A DNA stretch of 64,000 nucleotides from DASSUW01 sp963835525. GTDB taxonomy: Bacteria > Actinomycetota > Thermoleophilia > Solirubrobacterales > Solirubrobacteraceae. The stretch spans positions 620,001-684,000 of the forward strand of contig CAWIFM010000001.1 of the NCBI GenBank assembly GCA_963835525.1. Reading direction: 5' to 3'. Under the pieces are notes generated by a model. It made no database searches and was not told the origin of the DNA. It saw nothing but the letters and a program-made list of their open reading frames with translations. A program made the translations under genes and the position numbers. Positions 49,657 to 58,126 of the stretch are shown piece after piece. Position 1 is the first letter of the stretch. The number at the start of each line of letters is the position of its first letter.

Positions 49657-50356
49657 TGTCGCCCCCTTCGAGCGCGAGCTCGACGGCGCGCCGAGCGTGC
49701 AACCGAGTGGTATCGAAGACAGGAACCGGGGCGTCTTCGGGCCCGACGAGCAGGTCGATCTCGGTGCAACCGAGCAGGATGCCCTCAGCGCCCCGGTCTG
49801 CCAGACCGGCCATGATCCTCCGATACTCCGTGCGCGAATCGTCGGAGATGACGCCGACGCAGAGCTCGTGGTAGATCACGTCGTGCACGATTCGCCGGTC
49901 CGGCTCGCCGGGCACCATCACGTCGAGACCGTGGACGTCTCGCAGCCGCCCGACATAGAACTCCTGCTCCATGGTGTACGCGGTGGCCAAGAGGCCGACG
50001 GTCCGCAGCCCTGCTCCGGCGACGGCCTCTGCCGTCGTGTCGGCGATGTGGACGAACGGGATCGAGATGGCGCCGGTGATGGCGTCGGCGACCTTGTGCA
50101 TCGTGTTGGTGCAGAGCACCAGCAGCTCGGCACCGGCCGCCTCGAGGCCCGCCGCCTCGGCAGCGAGCAGCGCACCGGCCCGGTCCCAGTCGCCGGCGCG
50201 CTGAAGCCGCTCGACCTCGACGAAGTCGACCGACCGCAGCAGGCAGTCGGCCGAGTGCAGTCCCCCGAGACGATCACGGGTCTCCTCGTTGATCATGCGG
50301 TAGTACTCAGCGGACGACTCCCAGCTCATCCCGCCGAGCAGGCCGATGCGCTTCAT
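49631..50356 (-). CDS. Aspartate/glutamate racemase family protein
   Basis: A 241-residue cofactor-independent racemase. Both catalytic cysteines are present, in VLCTNTMHKV and LLGCTEIDLL, in the two-domain arrangement of the Asp/Glu/hydantoin racemase superfamily. It begins KRIGLLGGMSWESSAEYYRM, the typical opening of YgeA-like broad-specificity racemases. The likely role is making D-amino acids for the cell wall or for catabolism. The ATG at 50356 lies inside the 3' end of the membrane-protein gene upstream (50-bp overlap, same strand). Confidence 0.87.
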   Translation of the reverse strand: MKRIGLLGGMSWESSAEYYRMINEETRDRLGGLHSADCLLRSVDFVEVERLQRAGDWDRAGALLAAEAAGLEAAGAELLVLCTNTMHKVADAITGAISIPFVHIADTTAEAVAGAGLRTVGLLATAYTMEQEFYVGRLRDVHGLDVMVPGEPDRRIVHDVIYHELCVGVISDDSRTEYRRIMAGLADRGAEGILLGCTEIDLLVGPEDAPVPVFDTTRLHARRAVELALEGGDTIRGWRTG

Positions 50357-50987
50357 GGTCCGCAGACCTTCGCGCATCCGGCTTCTCGACCGCGGAGTGA
50401 CGTGCCCGCAGCACCAGCCAGCCGGCTGCGGCGAAGCAGGCCCAGCCGATCGAGGCGAGCGGCGGGGCGTGAGCGCCGATCAGCACCGAGGCGCCGAGCA
50501 TGACCTGAAGCGCCGGCCGCGCGCCGGCACGGCGGTAGGCCAGGACGGTCGAGACCATCACGACGATCAGCGCGATCGAGCCGAGGGCCCAGAAGAGGCC
50601 GGGCTCGCCGAAGATCGGGTTGCTGGCGAAGTCCTGGACCATGCCGGGGGCGATCGCGTCGCGCTGGTCGGCCGGGAGGTCGTTGAGCCGGTCGCCGAGC
50701 ACGCCGAGCGCGATTCCCTCGAACGCGACGTAGGGCACGTAGAAGACGACGAAGGGGATGAGGGCGAAGCGGCCGACGGCAGCCGCCCGTCCGCTGAGCC
50801 CGTCGAGCATGCTGTAGATCGCGATCGCCAGCAGCGGGAGGGAGATCACCATGCCGACGTGGACGACCTGGAAGCGCGTGGTGACGTCCCGGAGCCCTTC
50901 GTAATCGCCGATCATCGGGTGGAACCAGAGGAGGACAGAGAAGGCGAGCGGAACGCCGATCAGCGTCGCGGGGCGGAGGAGGTTCAT
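50307..50987 (-). CDS. Membrane protein of unknown function
   Basis: A 226-residue protein with about six helices: LIGVPLAFSVLLWFHPMIGD, MVISLPLLAIAIYSMLDGL, FALIPFVVFYVPYVAFEGIA, IALIVVMVSTVLAY, and a last pair. A charged tail of about 30 residues extends past the start of the racemase gene. I do not recognise the family, but the layout resembles DUF4386-like actinobacterial membrane proteins. The overlap with the racemase suggests co-expression. The tail may be poorly conserved. Confidence 0.6.
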   Translation of the reverse strand: MNLLRPATLIGVPLAFSVLLWFHPMIGDYEGLRDVTTRFQVVHVGMVISLPLLAIAIYSMLDGLSGRAAAVGRFALIPFVVFYVPYVAFEGIALGVLGDRLNDLPADQRDAIAPGMVQDFASNPIFGEPGLFWALGSIALIVVMVSTVLAYRRAGARPALQVMLGASVLIGAHAPPLASIGWACFAAAGWLVLRARHSAVEKPDARRSADHEAHRPARRDELGVVR

Positions 50988-51119
50988 GAGTGCAAGCCTC
51001 GCCGGACCGCCCGGCGCCGGACATGGGAGTCGGCAGGCGTACGGGCGCAGGGCAGGTTGCGGGCGGCGTGCGGCCAGCCGTACCTAGTCAGCCGGAGCGC
51101 GAGCCGTCAGGATGGCCTC

Positions 51120-52844
51120 ATGACGACGCGTCGGACGCTCGCCATCGCGGCGGCGGCCCTGCTCTGCGGAGTCGGCGACGTGCTGCTCGTGCTCGGCAGC
51201 GAGCACTTCCCGGATCCCGGCGTGTGGGCGGTCTTCGGGCCGGTGGTCGGGTGGAGCTTCGTGGGCACCGGGCTGTATGCGTGGCGGCGCCGGCCCGAGT
51301 CGCGCTTCGGGTTGCTGATGGTCCTGGTGGGCTTCGCCTGGTTCCTCGGGCCGCTCTCGGCGGCGGACTCGCCGCTCGTCTTCACGCTCGGCATCCTCGC
51401 GAGCGGGCTCTGGGGCCCGGTCTTCGGCCAGCTGCTGCTGAGCTTCCCGACCGGCAGGCTGCCGACGCGGGCGCGGCGCCGTCTGGTGGCGGCGAGCTAC
51501 GTGCTGATCCCGCTCGCCCCGGTCCCGGCGCTGCTGGTCAGCGACGCCGGCCAGGTGGTCGGCGAGTGCCGGGGCGGATGTCCGCGGAACGTGCTGCTGA
51601 TCGAGCGGGACGCGGGCCTCACCGATGCCGCGCTCGCCCTGGGCTCGGCGCTGTCGCTCGTGCTCTGCCTCGTGGCGGTCGGCATGCTCGTCCGCCAGTG
51701 GCGCGCGGCGGCGGCGCCCGAGCGCCGGAGCCTGCTGCCGGTGTTCGTCAGCGGCGGGGTGAGCCTCGCGCTCGTCGCCGCCTACGCGACCAGTCAGGTC
51801 GACGCCCTGCTGTGGATGGCGTTCGCGGCCTTCGCCGCCACGCCGTTCGCCTTCCTCGCGGGCCTGGCGCGGGCGGATCTCTCCGGCTCGCGCGGCGTGC
51901 GCACGCTCATGGCGCAGCTCGGGGATGCGCCCGAGCGGGCGGACCTGCGCGACGCCCTGGCGCGCGCGCTCGGCGACCCCGCGCTCGAGCTCGCGTTCTG
52001 GATGCCGGAGCTCGGGCGGTACGTCGACGCTGGCGGAGCTCCCGCCGAGCTGCCCGGCGAGGACGACCCACGCCGCACCGTGACCGAGATCGACCATCAC
52101 GGGCAGCACGTCGCGGCCATCGTGCACGACCGCGCGCAGGACACCGACACCGTTCGCGCCGCAGGGGCGGCCACCGCCCTGATGCTGGAGAACCAGCGTC
52201 TCGATGCCGAGCTGCGCGCGCGCCTGGTCGAGCTGCGCGCCTCGCGGGCGCGGCTGGTCGAGGCGGCCGACGGCGAGCGCCGGCGCATCGAGCGCGACCT
52301 CCACGACGGCGCCCAGTCCCGGCTCGTCGCGCTCGCGCTGAACCTGCGCCTCGCCCGCATGAGGGTGACCGACGGCTCCGACACGGCTGCGCTGCTCGAC
52401 GGCTCCATCGACGAGCTCGGACAGAGCCTGAAGGAGCTGCGTGACCTGGCCCGTGGCATCCATCCCGTCGTCCTCTCCGAGCGCGGGCTCGAACCGGCGG
52501 TACGGGCCCTCGCCGCGCGCGCGGCCGTGCCGGTCGACGTCGTGGGCCGCGCCACCGGCCGCCTGCCCGCGGCCGTCGAGACGGCGGCGTACTTCGTGGT
52601 CTCGGAGGCGCTGACCAACGTGTCCAAGTACGCGCACGCCGAGCGCGCGACGGTGCGGGTCGAGCGCGTGGACGGACAGCTGCTCGTGGAGGTGAGCGAC
52701 GACGGCGTGGGAGGCGCCAGCGCCGGCGACGGCTCCGGACTCCGAGGCCTGGCCGACCGCGTCGCCGCGCTCAGCGGCACGCTCGAGGTCTCGAGCCCTC
52801 CGGGACAGGGCACGCGGCTGCGTGCGCAGCTGCCCTGCACGTGA
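51120..52844 (+). CDS. Sensor histidine kinase (NarX-like)
   Basis: A 574-residue membrane kinase: about eight N-terminal helices with an outside CRGGCPRNVL segment, a linker, HisKA_3 with the phosphoacceptor in ERDLHDGAQSRLVALALNL, and HATPase boxes EALTNVSKYAHA, DDGVGG and GSGLRGLADRVAALSG. It is distantly related to the tandem kinases at 23-27 kb, with the same domain order and the same cysteine pair in the sensor part. The ATG at 51120 starts directly before the first helix. The stop overlaps the GTG of its response regulator (GTGA), so this is a coupled two-component pair. Confidence 0.88.
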   Translation: MTTRRTLAIAAAALLCGVGDVLLVLGSEHFPDPGVWAVFGPVVGWSFVGTGLYAWRRRPESRFGLLMVLVGFAWFLGPLSAADSPLVFTLGILASGLWGPVFGQLLLSFPTGRLPTRARRRLVAASYVLIPLAPVPALLVSDAGQVVGECRGGCPRNVLLIERDAGLTDAALALGSALSLVLCLVAVGMLVRQWRAAAAPERRSLLPVFVSGGVSLALVAAYATSQVDALLWMAFAAFAATPFAFLAGLARADLSGSRGVRTLMAQLGDAPERADLRDALARALGDPALELAFWMPELGRYVDAGGAPAELPGEDDPRRTVTEIDHHGQHVAAIVHDRAQDTDTVRAAGAATALMLENQRLDAELRARLVELRASRARLVEAADGERRRIERDLHDGAQSRLVALALNLRLARMRVTDGSDTAALLDGSIDELGQSLKELRDLARGIHPVVLSERGLEPAVRALAARAAVPVDVVGRATGRLPAAVETAAYFVVSEALTNVSKYAHAERATVRVERVDGQLLVEVSDDGVGGASAGDGSGLRGLADRVAALSGTLEVSSPPGQGTRLRAQLPCT

Positions 52845-53506
52845 GCGCCGCCCTCCGCGTCGTCGTGGCCGAGGACTCGTTCCTGCTGCGGGCGGGCGTC
52901 GTGCGCGTGCTCGAGGACACCGGCTTCGTCGTGGTCGGCGAGGCGAGCGACGGCGAGGAGCTCCTCGCGCAGGTGCGCGAGCACGGGCCCGACGTCGTCG
53001 TGACCGACATCCGGATGCCACCGACGCACACCGACGAGGGCCTGCGCGCCGCGGCGGTCATCCGCGCGGAGCTTCCGCGGACGGGCGTCGTCGTCCTCTC
53101 CCAGTACGTCAAGGAGAGCTACGCGATCCAGCTGCTCGAGGCGAGCGCGGCGGGCGTCGGCTACCTGCTCAAGGATCGCGTCATGGAGCCGCGCGGCTTC
53201 GCGGAGGCGGTCAGAGAGGTGGCGCGCGGCGGCTCCGCGCTCGACCCCGAGGTCGTCGCCCAGATGCTCGACCGCCGCCGCCGGGGCGGTCCGCTCGACG
53301 AGCTGAGCGAGCGCGAGCTCGACGTGCTCGCCGGCATGGCCGAGGGGCGGTCAAACGCGGCGATAGCGACCGGGCTCGGCATCGGCGAGGGCGCCCTCCA
53401 GCGTGACGTCGCAGGCATCTTCAGCAAGCTTGAGCTCCCTGACGACGCGGAAGGACATCGCCGGGTGCTGGCCGTGCTGACGTACATCCGCGCACAAGAG
53501 GGTTGA
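52841..53506 (+). CDS. NarL-type response regulator with altered DNA-binding helix
   Basis: A 221-residue partner of the kinase just upstream. The receiver is complete: VVVAEDS, VVVTDIRMPPTHTDEG and GYLLKDRV. The LuxR domain begins LSERELDVLAGMAEGRSNAA but its recognition helix reads GIGEGALQRDVAGIFSKLEL. The other NarL proteins in this window have the canonical RAVEKH at that place. The lost basic and histidine residues could change or weaken DNA recognition. GTG start overlapping the kinase stop. Confidence 0.87.
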   Translation: MSAALRVVVAEDSFLLRAGVVRVLEDTGFVVVGEASDGEELLAQVREHGPDVVVTDIRMPPTHTDEGLRAAAVIRAELPRTGVVVLSQYVKESYAIQLLEASAAGVGYLLKDRVMEPRGFAEAVREVARGGSALDPEVVAQMLDRRRRGGPLDELSERELDVLAGMAEGRSNAAIATGLGIGEGALQRDVAGIFSKLELPDDAEGHRRVLAVLTYIRAQEG

Positions 53507-53553
53507 CCGAGGTGCGGGTAACCCCCGGATTTGCGGGCGAGGGATGATTCACG

Positions 53554-53569
53554 AGACGCCGGGGCGTCT
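53554..53569. promoter_or_regulatory. 16-bp palindrome before the flavoprotein reductase gene
   Basis: AGACGCC-GG-GGCGTCT is fully symmetric and ends 8 bp before the ATG at 53578. It would block initiation if bound by a repressor, or sequester the 5' end as a hairpin. Confidence 0.4.
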
Positions 53570-53577
53570 AAGTAGGC

Positions 53578-54519
53578 ATGACCGATCGGCTTCATCCGCT
53601 CGATGCCTGGCGCAGCACGCCGTACGACGCAGTGATCGCCGGCGGCGGGCCGGCGGGCCTGAGCGCAGCTCTCGTGCTGGGCCGGGCGACGAAGCGCGTG
53701 CTCGTGGTCGATGACGACCGGCCCGCGAACGCCGTGTCCCAGGGTGTGGGCGGGCTGCTCGGGCACGATCGGGTGAAGCCGGCGGACCTGCGGGACAGCG
53801 GCCGGCGGCAGCTCGAGGAGCATGCGAGCGTCGACATCCGCCATGGCGCCGTCGAGGACGTGGAGCGCATCCGGGACGGGTTCATCGTGAGGCCGGCGCA
53901 CGGGCCGCCGGTGCGCACCCATGCGATCGTGCTGGCTCACGGACTGCGCTACGACCCGCCGCCGCTGCCCGGGATCAAGGCGCTCTGGGGGCGGTCGGTG
54001 TTCCATTGCGCGTTCTGCGACGGCTGGGAGGTGCGCGACCGGCCCCTGGCGTTCCACGGCAGCGGCCCGGGCGCCGTGCGGTCGGCGCTCGTGCTCGCAG
54101 GTTGGAGCAACGACGTCGTGCTGTGCACGGACGGCGGGCCGGATCCCGGCAGCATGCTGCCGGCAGCCTCGGGCGTGCGGGTCCGGACCGAGCCGATCGC
54201 CCGGCTTGCCGGCGACGACGGCGGCCTCGAGCAGATCGAGTTCACGCATGGCCCGGCCGAGCGGCGCGAGGCCCTGTTCGTGACCACGCGCCGCGACCAG
54301 CCGAACGGGCTCGCCGCCGCGCTCGGCTGCGAGCTCACGGAGGCCGGGACGATCTTCACCGACGCCGACGGGCGGACGAACGTCCCCGGCGTGTACGCCG
54401 CCGGAGACGCCGCGACCGCCCATTCGCGGTCGGTGGCCAATGCGATCGGCACCGGGTCGCGCGTCGCGTACGCGGTGGCGCTCGACCGCCTCGCGCCGGT
54501 CGTCGCCGCGGCTGCCTGA
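53578..54519 (+). CDS. Thioredoxin-reductase-like NAD(P)/FAD oxidoreductase
   Basis: A 313-residue two-domain flavoprotein. FAD motif DAVIAGGGPAGLSAALVLGR, redox-active disulfide VFHCAFCDGWEV (C-x2-C), and NVPGVYAAGDAATAHSRSVA near the end. The NAD(P) domain motif is degenerate (LAFHGSGPGAVRSALVLAG). Actinobacterial proteins of this type reduce small-molecule disulfides or bacilliredoxin/mycoredoxin-like partners; a partner gene is not adjacent. It is preceded by a palindrome and follows the two-component pair after 71 bp. Confidence 0.85.
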   Translation: MTDRLHPLDAWRSTPYDAVIAGGGPAGLSAALVLGRATKRVLVVDDDRPANAVSQGVGGLLGHDRVKPADLRDSGRRQLEEHASVDIRHGAVEDVERIRDGFIVRPAHGPPVRTHAIVLAHGLRYDPPPLPGIKALWGRSVFHCAFCDGWEVRDRPLAFHGSGPGAVRSALVLAGWSNDVVLCTDGGPDPGSMLPAASGVRVRTEPIARLAGDDGGLEQIEFTHGPAERREALFVTTRRDQPNGLAAALGCELTEAGTIFTDADGRTNVPGVYAAGDAATAHSRSVANAIGTGSRVAYAVALDRLAPVVAAAA

Positions 54520-54646
54520 CCGCGCGGTGCGGTTGGCCGCACGCGTCCGTGCCGGTTCGGGCATCGCGGCACGCCGGGCGGCTCCCTGGTGGCGCGGGCG
54601 TCTGGATGGGACCTTCGAAGGCGTCCCCCAAACCAGGAGCCTCCCC

Positions 54647-55258
54647 GTGAACCCTGCCTATCCGCTGCAACTCGAAGGATCGCTGGATCCGCCGCTGAAC
54701 CGCTGGCAGCCGCTGATCAAGTGGCTGACGGCGATCCCGCACGTGATCGTGCTCTTCTTCCTCTGGATCGCCTACGGCGTGCTGAGCGTCGCCGCCCTGT
54801 TCGCGATCGTCGCCACCGGCCGCTTTCCGCGTTCGATCTTCGACTTCAACGTCGGAGTGCTGCGCTGGACCTGGCGCGTCGGCTTCTACTCCTACAGCGC
54901 GCTCGGCACCGACCGCTACCCGCCGTTCACGCTGCGTGACGTGCCGGACTACCCGGCACGGCTCGAGGTCGAGTACCCGGAGTCGCTCTCCCGCGGCCAG
55001 GCGCTCGTCAAGTGGTGGCTGCTCGCGCTGCCCCAGTACCTGATCATCGCCGCGCTGGCGACCGTTCGCGGCGTGCTGGTCTTCGTCGCGGGCGCCGCAC
55101 TCGTGTTCACCGGCCGCTACCCCGAGGCGCTCTTCGACCTCACGATGGGGATGGAGCGCTGGACGTACCGGGTCGTCGCCTACGCCTCGCTGATGACCGA
55201 CGAGTACCCGCCCTTCCGGCTCGACGCCGGGACCGAGCCGGTGGCGAGCCTCGCCTGA
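54647..55258 (+). CDS. DUF4389 membrane protein
   Basis: 203 residues with an internal duplication. Each half has a PLIKWLTAIPHVIVLFFLW or ALVKWWLLALPQYLIIAAL entry, a second helix, and a closing GRFPRSIFDFNVGVLRWTWR or GRYPEALFDLTMGMERWTYR followed by an aromatic YSALGTDRYPPF or YASLMTDEYPPF. This two-fold repeat is the DUF4389 signature. Function unknown. The GTG at 54647 has an AGGAG site 8 nt upstream. The 127 bp before it contain a CCTTCGAAGG palindrome (54612-54621) inside a larger GGGAC/GTCCC stem, a possible operator. Confidence 0.82.
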   Translation: MNPAYPLQLEGSLDPPLNRWQPLIKWLTAIPHVIVLFFLWIAYGVLSVAALFAIVATGRFPRSIFDFNVGVLRWTWRVGFYSYSALGTDRYPPFTLRDVPDYPARLEVEYPESLSRGQALVKWWLLALPQYLIIAALATVRGVLVFVAGAALVFTGRYPEALFDLTMGMERWTYRVVAYASLMTDEYPPFRLDAGTEPVASLA

Positions 55259-55275
55259 TCGTCACGCCTCGCCGC

Positions 55276-57204
55276 TCACCGCACTGTCAGCCTTCGCGTG
55301 CTGACGGTGCGGTTGCGGGCCAAGTCCACGGCGGTCACGCGGATCGTCAGGGCGAGCCGGCGGCCCAGCCGGCGCTGGAACCGCTGGGGCAGCTTCAGCG
55401 TGACGCTGCGCCGGCCCGCGGCGAGCGGCAGCCTGCGCTCCGCGAGCACGACGTCACCGACGCGCGCGAGCCGGATCCTGCCGGCGGAGCCCACGAGCTC
55501 GAGCTCGAGGGCTGACGCCTCGTTCGGAGTGACGGCCACTCGGACTCCGTTCTTCAGCAGCCGCGCGCGCTTGATGGTGCGCGGTGCCGAGAGGGCGAGC
55601 CGAGGCGGCTCGGCGTCGAGGGGGGCGACCGCCTGGGGCGCGGGCGTCGCGCCGGTCCGGAAGGTGCGATCGCGCCCGTACGTCGTGCCGTGGCCGTTGC
55701 CGGCCACGGCCCGGTAGTGGTACTCCGTCTCGGGGGCGAGGCCGCCGAGGACGCCGCTCACCGGCACGTACGAGTCGCCGCCGAGGCTGCGGCCCTCCGG
55801 AAGCGCCGCCGTCGTCCGCCCGTACGCGGCGGTGGTGCCGTACTCGAAGCGATAGGTCGTCTCGTTGGCGGTCTGCGTGCCGCTCGGGTTCACGACGGCG
55901 CCGACCGTCGCCGCGTTGTGACCCGCGCTCGACACCGAGCCCGTGCGCACGCCGGGGACGGGCGTGGTCGCGTACTGGATCACGATCCGGTTGCCGGCCG
56001 CCGCGACGAGATCGCGCTTGCCGTCCTCGTTCACGTCGGCCGCGATCGCGCCCGTCAGCGCGGGATCGATCGGGAACGCGTTGCCCACCCGGATCGAGCC
56101 CGCGGGACCCGTCTCGGGCAGGAACCTGCCGTTCGCCCGCCCGTCGGCCACGATCACCTCTCCCTTCGCGATCTCCGTGGTGAGCACGTCGTCGAATCCG
56201 TCGCTGTTCACGTCGGCCACCTCGAGGTACAGGAGGCTCCTCGGAGGCCCCGGCGGCGCGACGATGTCGAACACCGGCTCCGGGCTGGCCGCCGTGTGGT
56301 TCGGCCCCGGCAGGGGGGCGAAGCCGCGGTCGCTGCCGAGCACCGCGAACCAGGCCCGGAGGCAGGTGACCGCGAGGTCGGCCTTCCCGAGGCCGTCGAA
56401 GTTGCCCGCGGCCAGGTCGACCGGGTCGTCCTCGCAGGCGGGGTGGTCCGAGCCGACCTGGGTGAGGCCGCCGCCCGCGGGGGAGAAGATGCGCACGATG
56501 GCCGGACCGATGCATGCGACGCCGAGCTCCTGTCCGGCGTCGGCCGTCAGGTCCGCGATCGCCACTCCGGAGGGCCGGCAGCCGACGGGCACGTGCGCGG
56601 CCTCGAAGTGCCCCGTGCCGTTCCCGCGCAGCACGGAGACGTGCGCCGAGGGAGCCGCCACCGTGCCGGCGCCGATGTTGGCGACGACGAGGTCGAGGTC
56701 GCCGTCACCGTCGAGATCGCCGGCGTCGACCGCGCTGGGGGCGTCCCGCACCGTCAGCGTCTCGCCCCGGACGAGGCCGCTCGGGCCGCCGAGCAGGATG
56801 GACACGTCGTCATCGCCGCCGTCACCCGGCGGACCGGCGTTCGCCACCGCGAGGTCGTCGCGCCCGTCGCCGTTGAGGTCCCGCGCCAGCAGCGCGCCCG
56901 GCCGCACGCCCACGGGCACGTCCGGGGACTGGTGCGCGAACGCGCCGGCCGGGTTGCCCGTGCCGAGCCAGACCGAGACCGCACCCGGGCCGGCACCGTA
57001 CGCCGCCGCCAGGTCCTGCCTGCCGTCGCCGTCGAAGTCGCCGGCGGCCACCGAGCTGGCGCTGCCGGCGATGTCGAGCGCGGCCGGCGGGTCGAAGCTC
57101 GGGCTGATCGCCGCCGCCGACGCGGCGAACGCCGCCATCAGGCAACCGGCGAGCATCGCCGAGCGTGCGAGGACCACTGCGAAGCTGCGAGGACTGATCG
57201 TCAT
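55276..57204 (-). CDS. Secreted FG-GAP/VCBS repeat protein
   Basis: 642 residues with an N-terminal signal peptide (SAMLAGCLMAAFAASAAA). About seven FG-GAP calcium-binding repeats follow (DFDGDGRQDLAAAY, DLNGDGRDDLAVANAG, DLDGDGDLDLVVANIG, then weaker copies to DVNEDGKRDLVAAAG), forming a beta-propeller. Next is a fibronectin-III-like module (YRFEYGTTAAYGRTTAALPE) and a basic beta-sandwich tail (LLKNGVRVAVTPNEASALEL onwards). It is probably an extracellular adhesion or binding protein. It lies 31 bp downstream of the anti-sigma gene on the same strand, so it is likely a target and member of the sigma operon. Confidence 0.82.
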   Translation of the reverse strand: MTISPRSFAVVLARSAMLAGCLMAAFAASAAAISPSFDPPAALDIAGSASSVAAGDFDGDGRQDLAAAYGAGPGAVSVWLGTGNPAGAFAHQSPDVPVGVRPGALLARDLNGDGRDDLAVANAGPPGDGGDDDVSILLGGPSGLVRGETLTVRDAPSAVDAGDLDGDGDLDLVVANIGAGTVAAPSAHVSVLRGNGTGHFEAAHVPVGCRPSGVAIADLTADAGQELGVACIGPAIVRIFSPAGGGLTQVGSDHPACEDDPVDLAAGNFDGLGKADLAVTCLRAWFAVLGSDRGFAPLPGPNHTAASPEPVFDIVAPPGPPRSLLYLEVADVNSDGFDDVLTTEIAKGEVIVADGRANGRFLPETGPAGSIRVGNAFPIDPALTGAIAADVNEDGKRDLVAAAGNRIVIQYATTPVPGVRTGSVSSAGHNAATVGAVVNPSGTQTANETTYRFEYGTTAAYGRTTAALPEGRSLGGDSYVPVSGVLGGLAPETEYHYRAVAGNGHGTTYGRDRTFRTGATPAPQAVAPLDAEPPRLALSAPRTIKRARLLKNGVRVAVTPNEASALELELVGSAGRIRLARVGDVVLAERRLPLAAGRRSVTLKLPQRFQRRLGRRLALTIRVTAVDLARNRTVSTRRLTVR

Positions 57205-57235
57205 GCCCGGGTATGTCCGCGAACTCGGCCGAGCG

Positions 57236-57490
57236 TTACAGCTGCTTGGCGCGCCAGTCGCGGAAGGCGTTCCGGAGCTCGTCCCGCAGGCCGGGCGACA
57301 CGCCCTCGGCCTCGACGCGGCCGCTAAGCGCGATCGTCTGCTCGAACTGCGCGACGTAGTCGCGGCAGGCGTCGCACTCGGCCAGGTGCGCCTCGAAGCG
57401 CACGCGGTCGTCGCGGGGGAGAGCGTCCTCGAGGTAGTCGGTGATGACCTCGACGAGCTCGCGGCAGGGCATCTCGGGCAGATCAGGCAT
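57236..57490 (-). CDS. Zinc-finger anti-sigma factor
   Basis: An 84-residue protein with the ZAS motif: CRELVEVITDYLEDALP, then HLAECDAC (H-x3-C-x2-C), then a helical C-terminal region. There is no transmembrane helix, so it is a soluble, possibly redox- or metal-responsive inhibitor of the ECF sigma factor encoded immediately upstream (8-bp overlap). In known ZAS systems (RsrA) thiol oxidation releases zinc and frees the sigma factor. The presence of all ZAS residues supports binding, but the signal is unknown. Confidence 0.85.
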   Translation of the reverse strand: MPDLPEMPCRELVEVITDYLEDALPRDDRVRFEAHLAECDACRDYVAQFEQTIALSGRVEAEGVSPGLRDELRNAFRDWRAKQL

Positions 57491-58025
57491 CGGCGAAGTA
57501 GGACTCGAGCTCGGCGCGCACGCGGGAGCGGGCGCGGTGGAGGAGGACCCTTTGATTGGTCTCCGTGACGTCCAGAGCGTTACAGACTTCGGCGGACTCG
57601 CAGCCGTGCACGTCGCGCAGCGTGATCACGACGCGCTGCGTGGGGGGCAGTCGCTCGATCGCCTTCCGCACCTTCTCGAGCGTCTCCGCCGACTCCGCGT
57701 GCCGCTCGGGCGACTCGTCCCACCGCTGTGGCGGCGTGGCCCAGTGGTGAGGCCAGCGGTCGTGATCCGCACCCAGGAAGCGCTCCGGATCGACAGCGTG
57801 CGCGTCGCCGGCGAGCTCGCGGTCGGCCAGCGAGGCGAAGGGGATCGTCCGCCGCTCGCGCTCGCCGCGCGTGCGAGCCTGGTTGAGGGCGATCTGGAAG
57901 ACCCAGGTGCGGAAGCTCGAGCGGCCCTCGAAGCGCTCCAGGCCGCGCAGGACGCCCAGCCAGGTCTCCTGCGCCACCTCCTCGGCGACGGCCGTGCTCG
58001 GCACATAGACGCGTGCCACCCGCAT
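57483..58025 (-). CDS. ECF-type RNA polymerase sigma factor (N-terminus extends to about 58130)
   Basis: 180 residues from the first standard start. Region 2 shows STAVAEEVAQETWLGVLRGL then GRSSFRTWVFQIALNQARTR. Region 4 shows LPPTQRVVITLRDVHGCESA then RVLLHRARSRVRAEL. The frame remains open and clearly sigma-like for 35 codons upstream (ATLVERLLAGEQAAFAELVE, then RYSAAIMRVA), which is the normal start of region 2.1. That stretch holds no ATG, GTG or TTG. The candidates are an ATA at 58130 overlapping the stop of the peptidase gene, or a CTG at 58085. The true protein is therefore probably about 215 residues with a non-standard start, or a point change has removed the start. Overlaps the anti-sigma gene by 8 bp. 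Confidence 0.83.
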   Translation of the reverse strand: MRVARVYVPSTAVAEEVAQETWLGVLRGLERFEGRSSFRTWVFQIALNQARTRGERERRTIPFASLADRELAGDAHAVDPERFLGADHDRWPHHWATPPQRWDESPERHAESAETLEKVRKAIERLPPTQRVVITLRDVHGCESAEVCNALDVTETNQRVLLHRARSRVRAELESYFADA

Positions 58026-58126
58026 GATCGCCGCGGAGTAGCGCTCGACGAGCTCGGCGAAGGCTGCCTGCTCGCCGGCGAGCAGACGCTCGACGAGCGT
58101 CGCGTCGGGGTCGGCGCCCGGAGCGC

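Noticed and set aside
53541..53548. GGGATGAT resembling one arm of the 19-bp dyad
   Set aside because: The opposite arm is absent and the distance to the start (29 nt) differs, so it was not counted as a copy.
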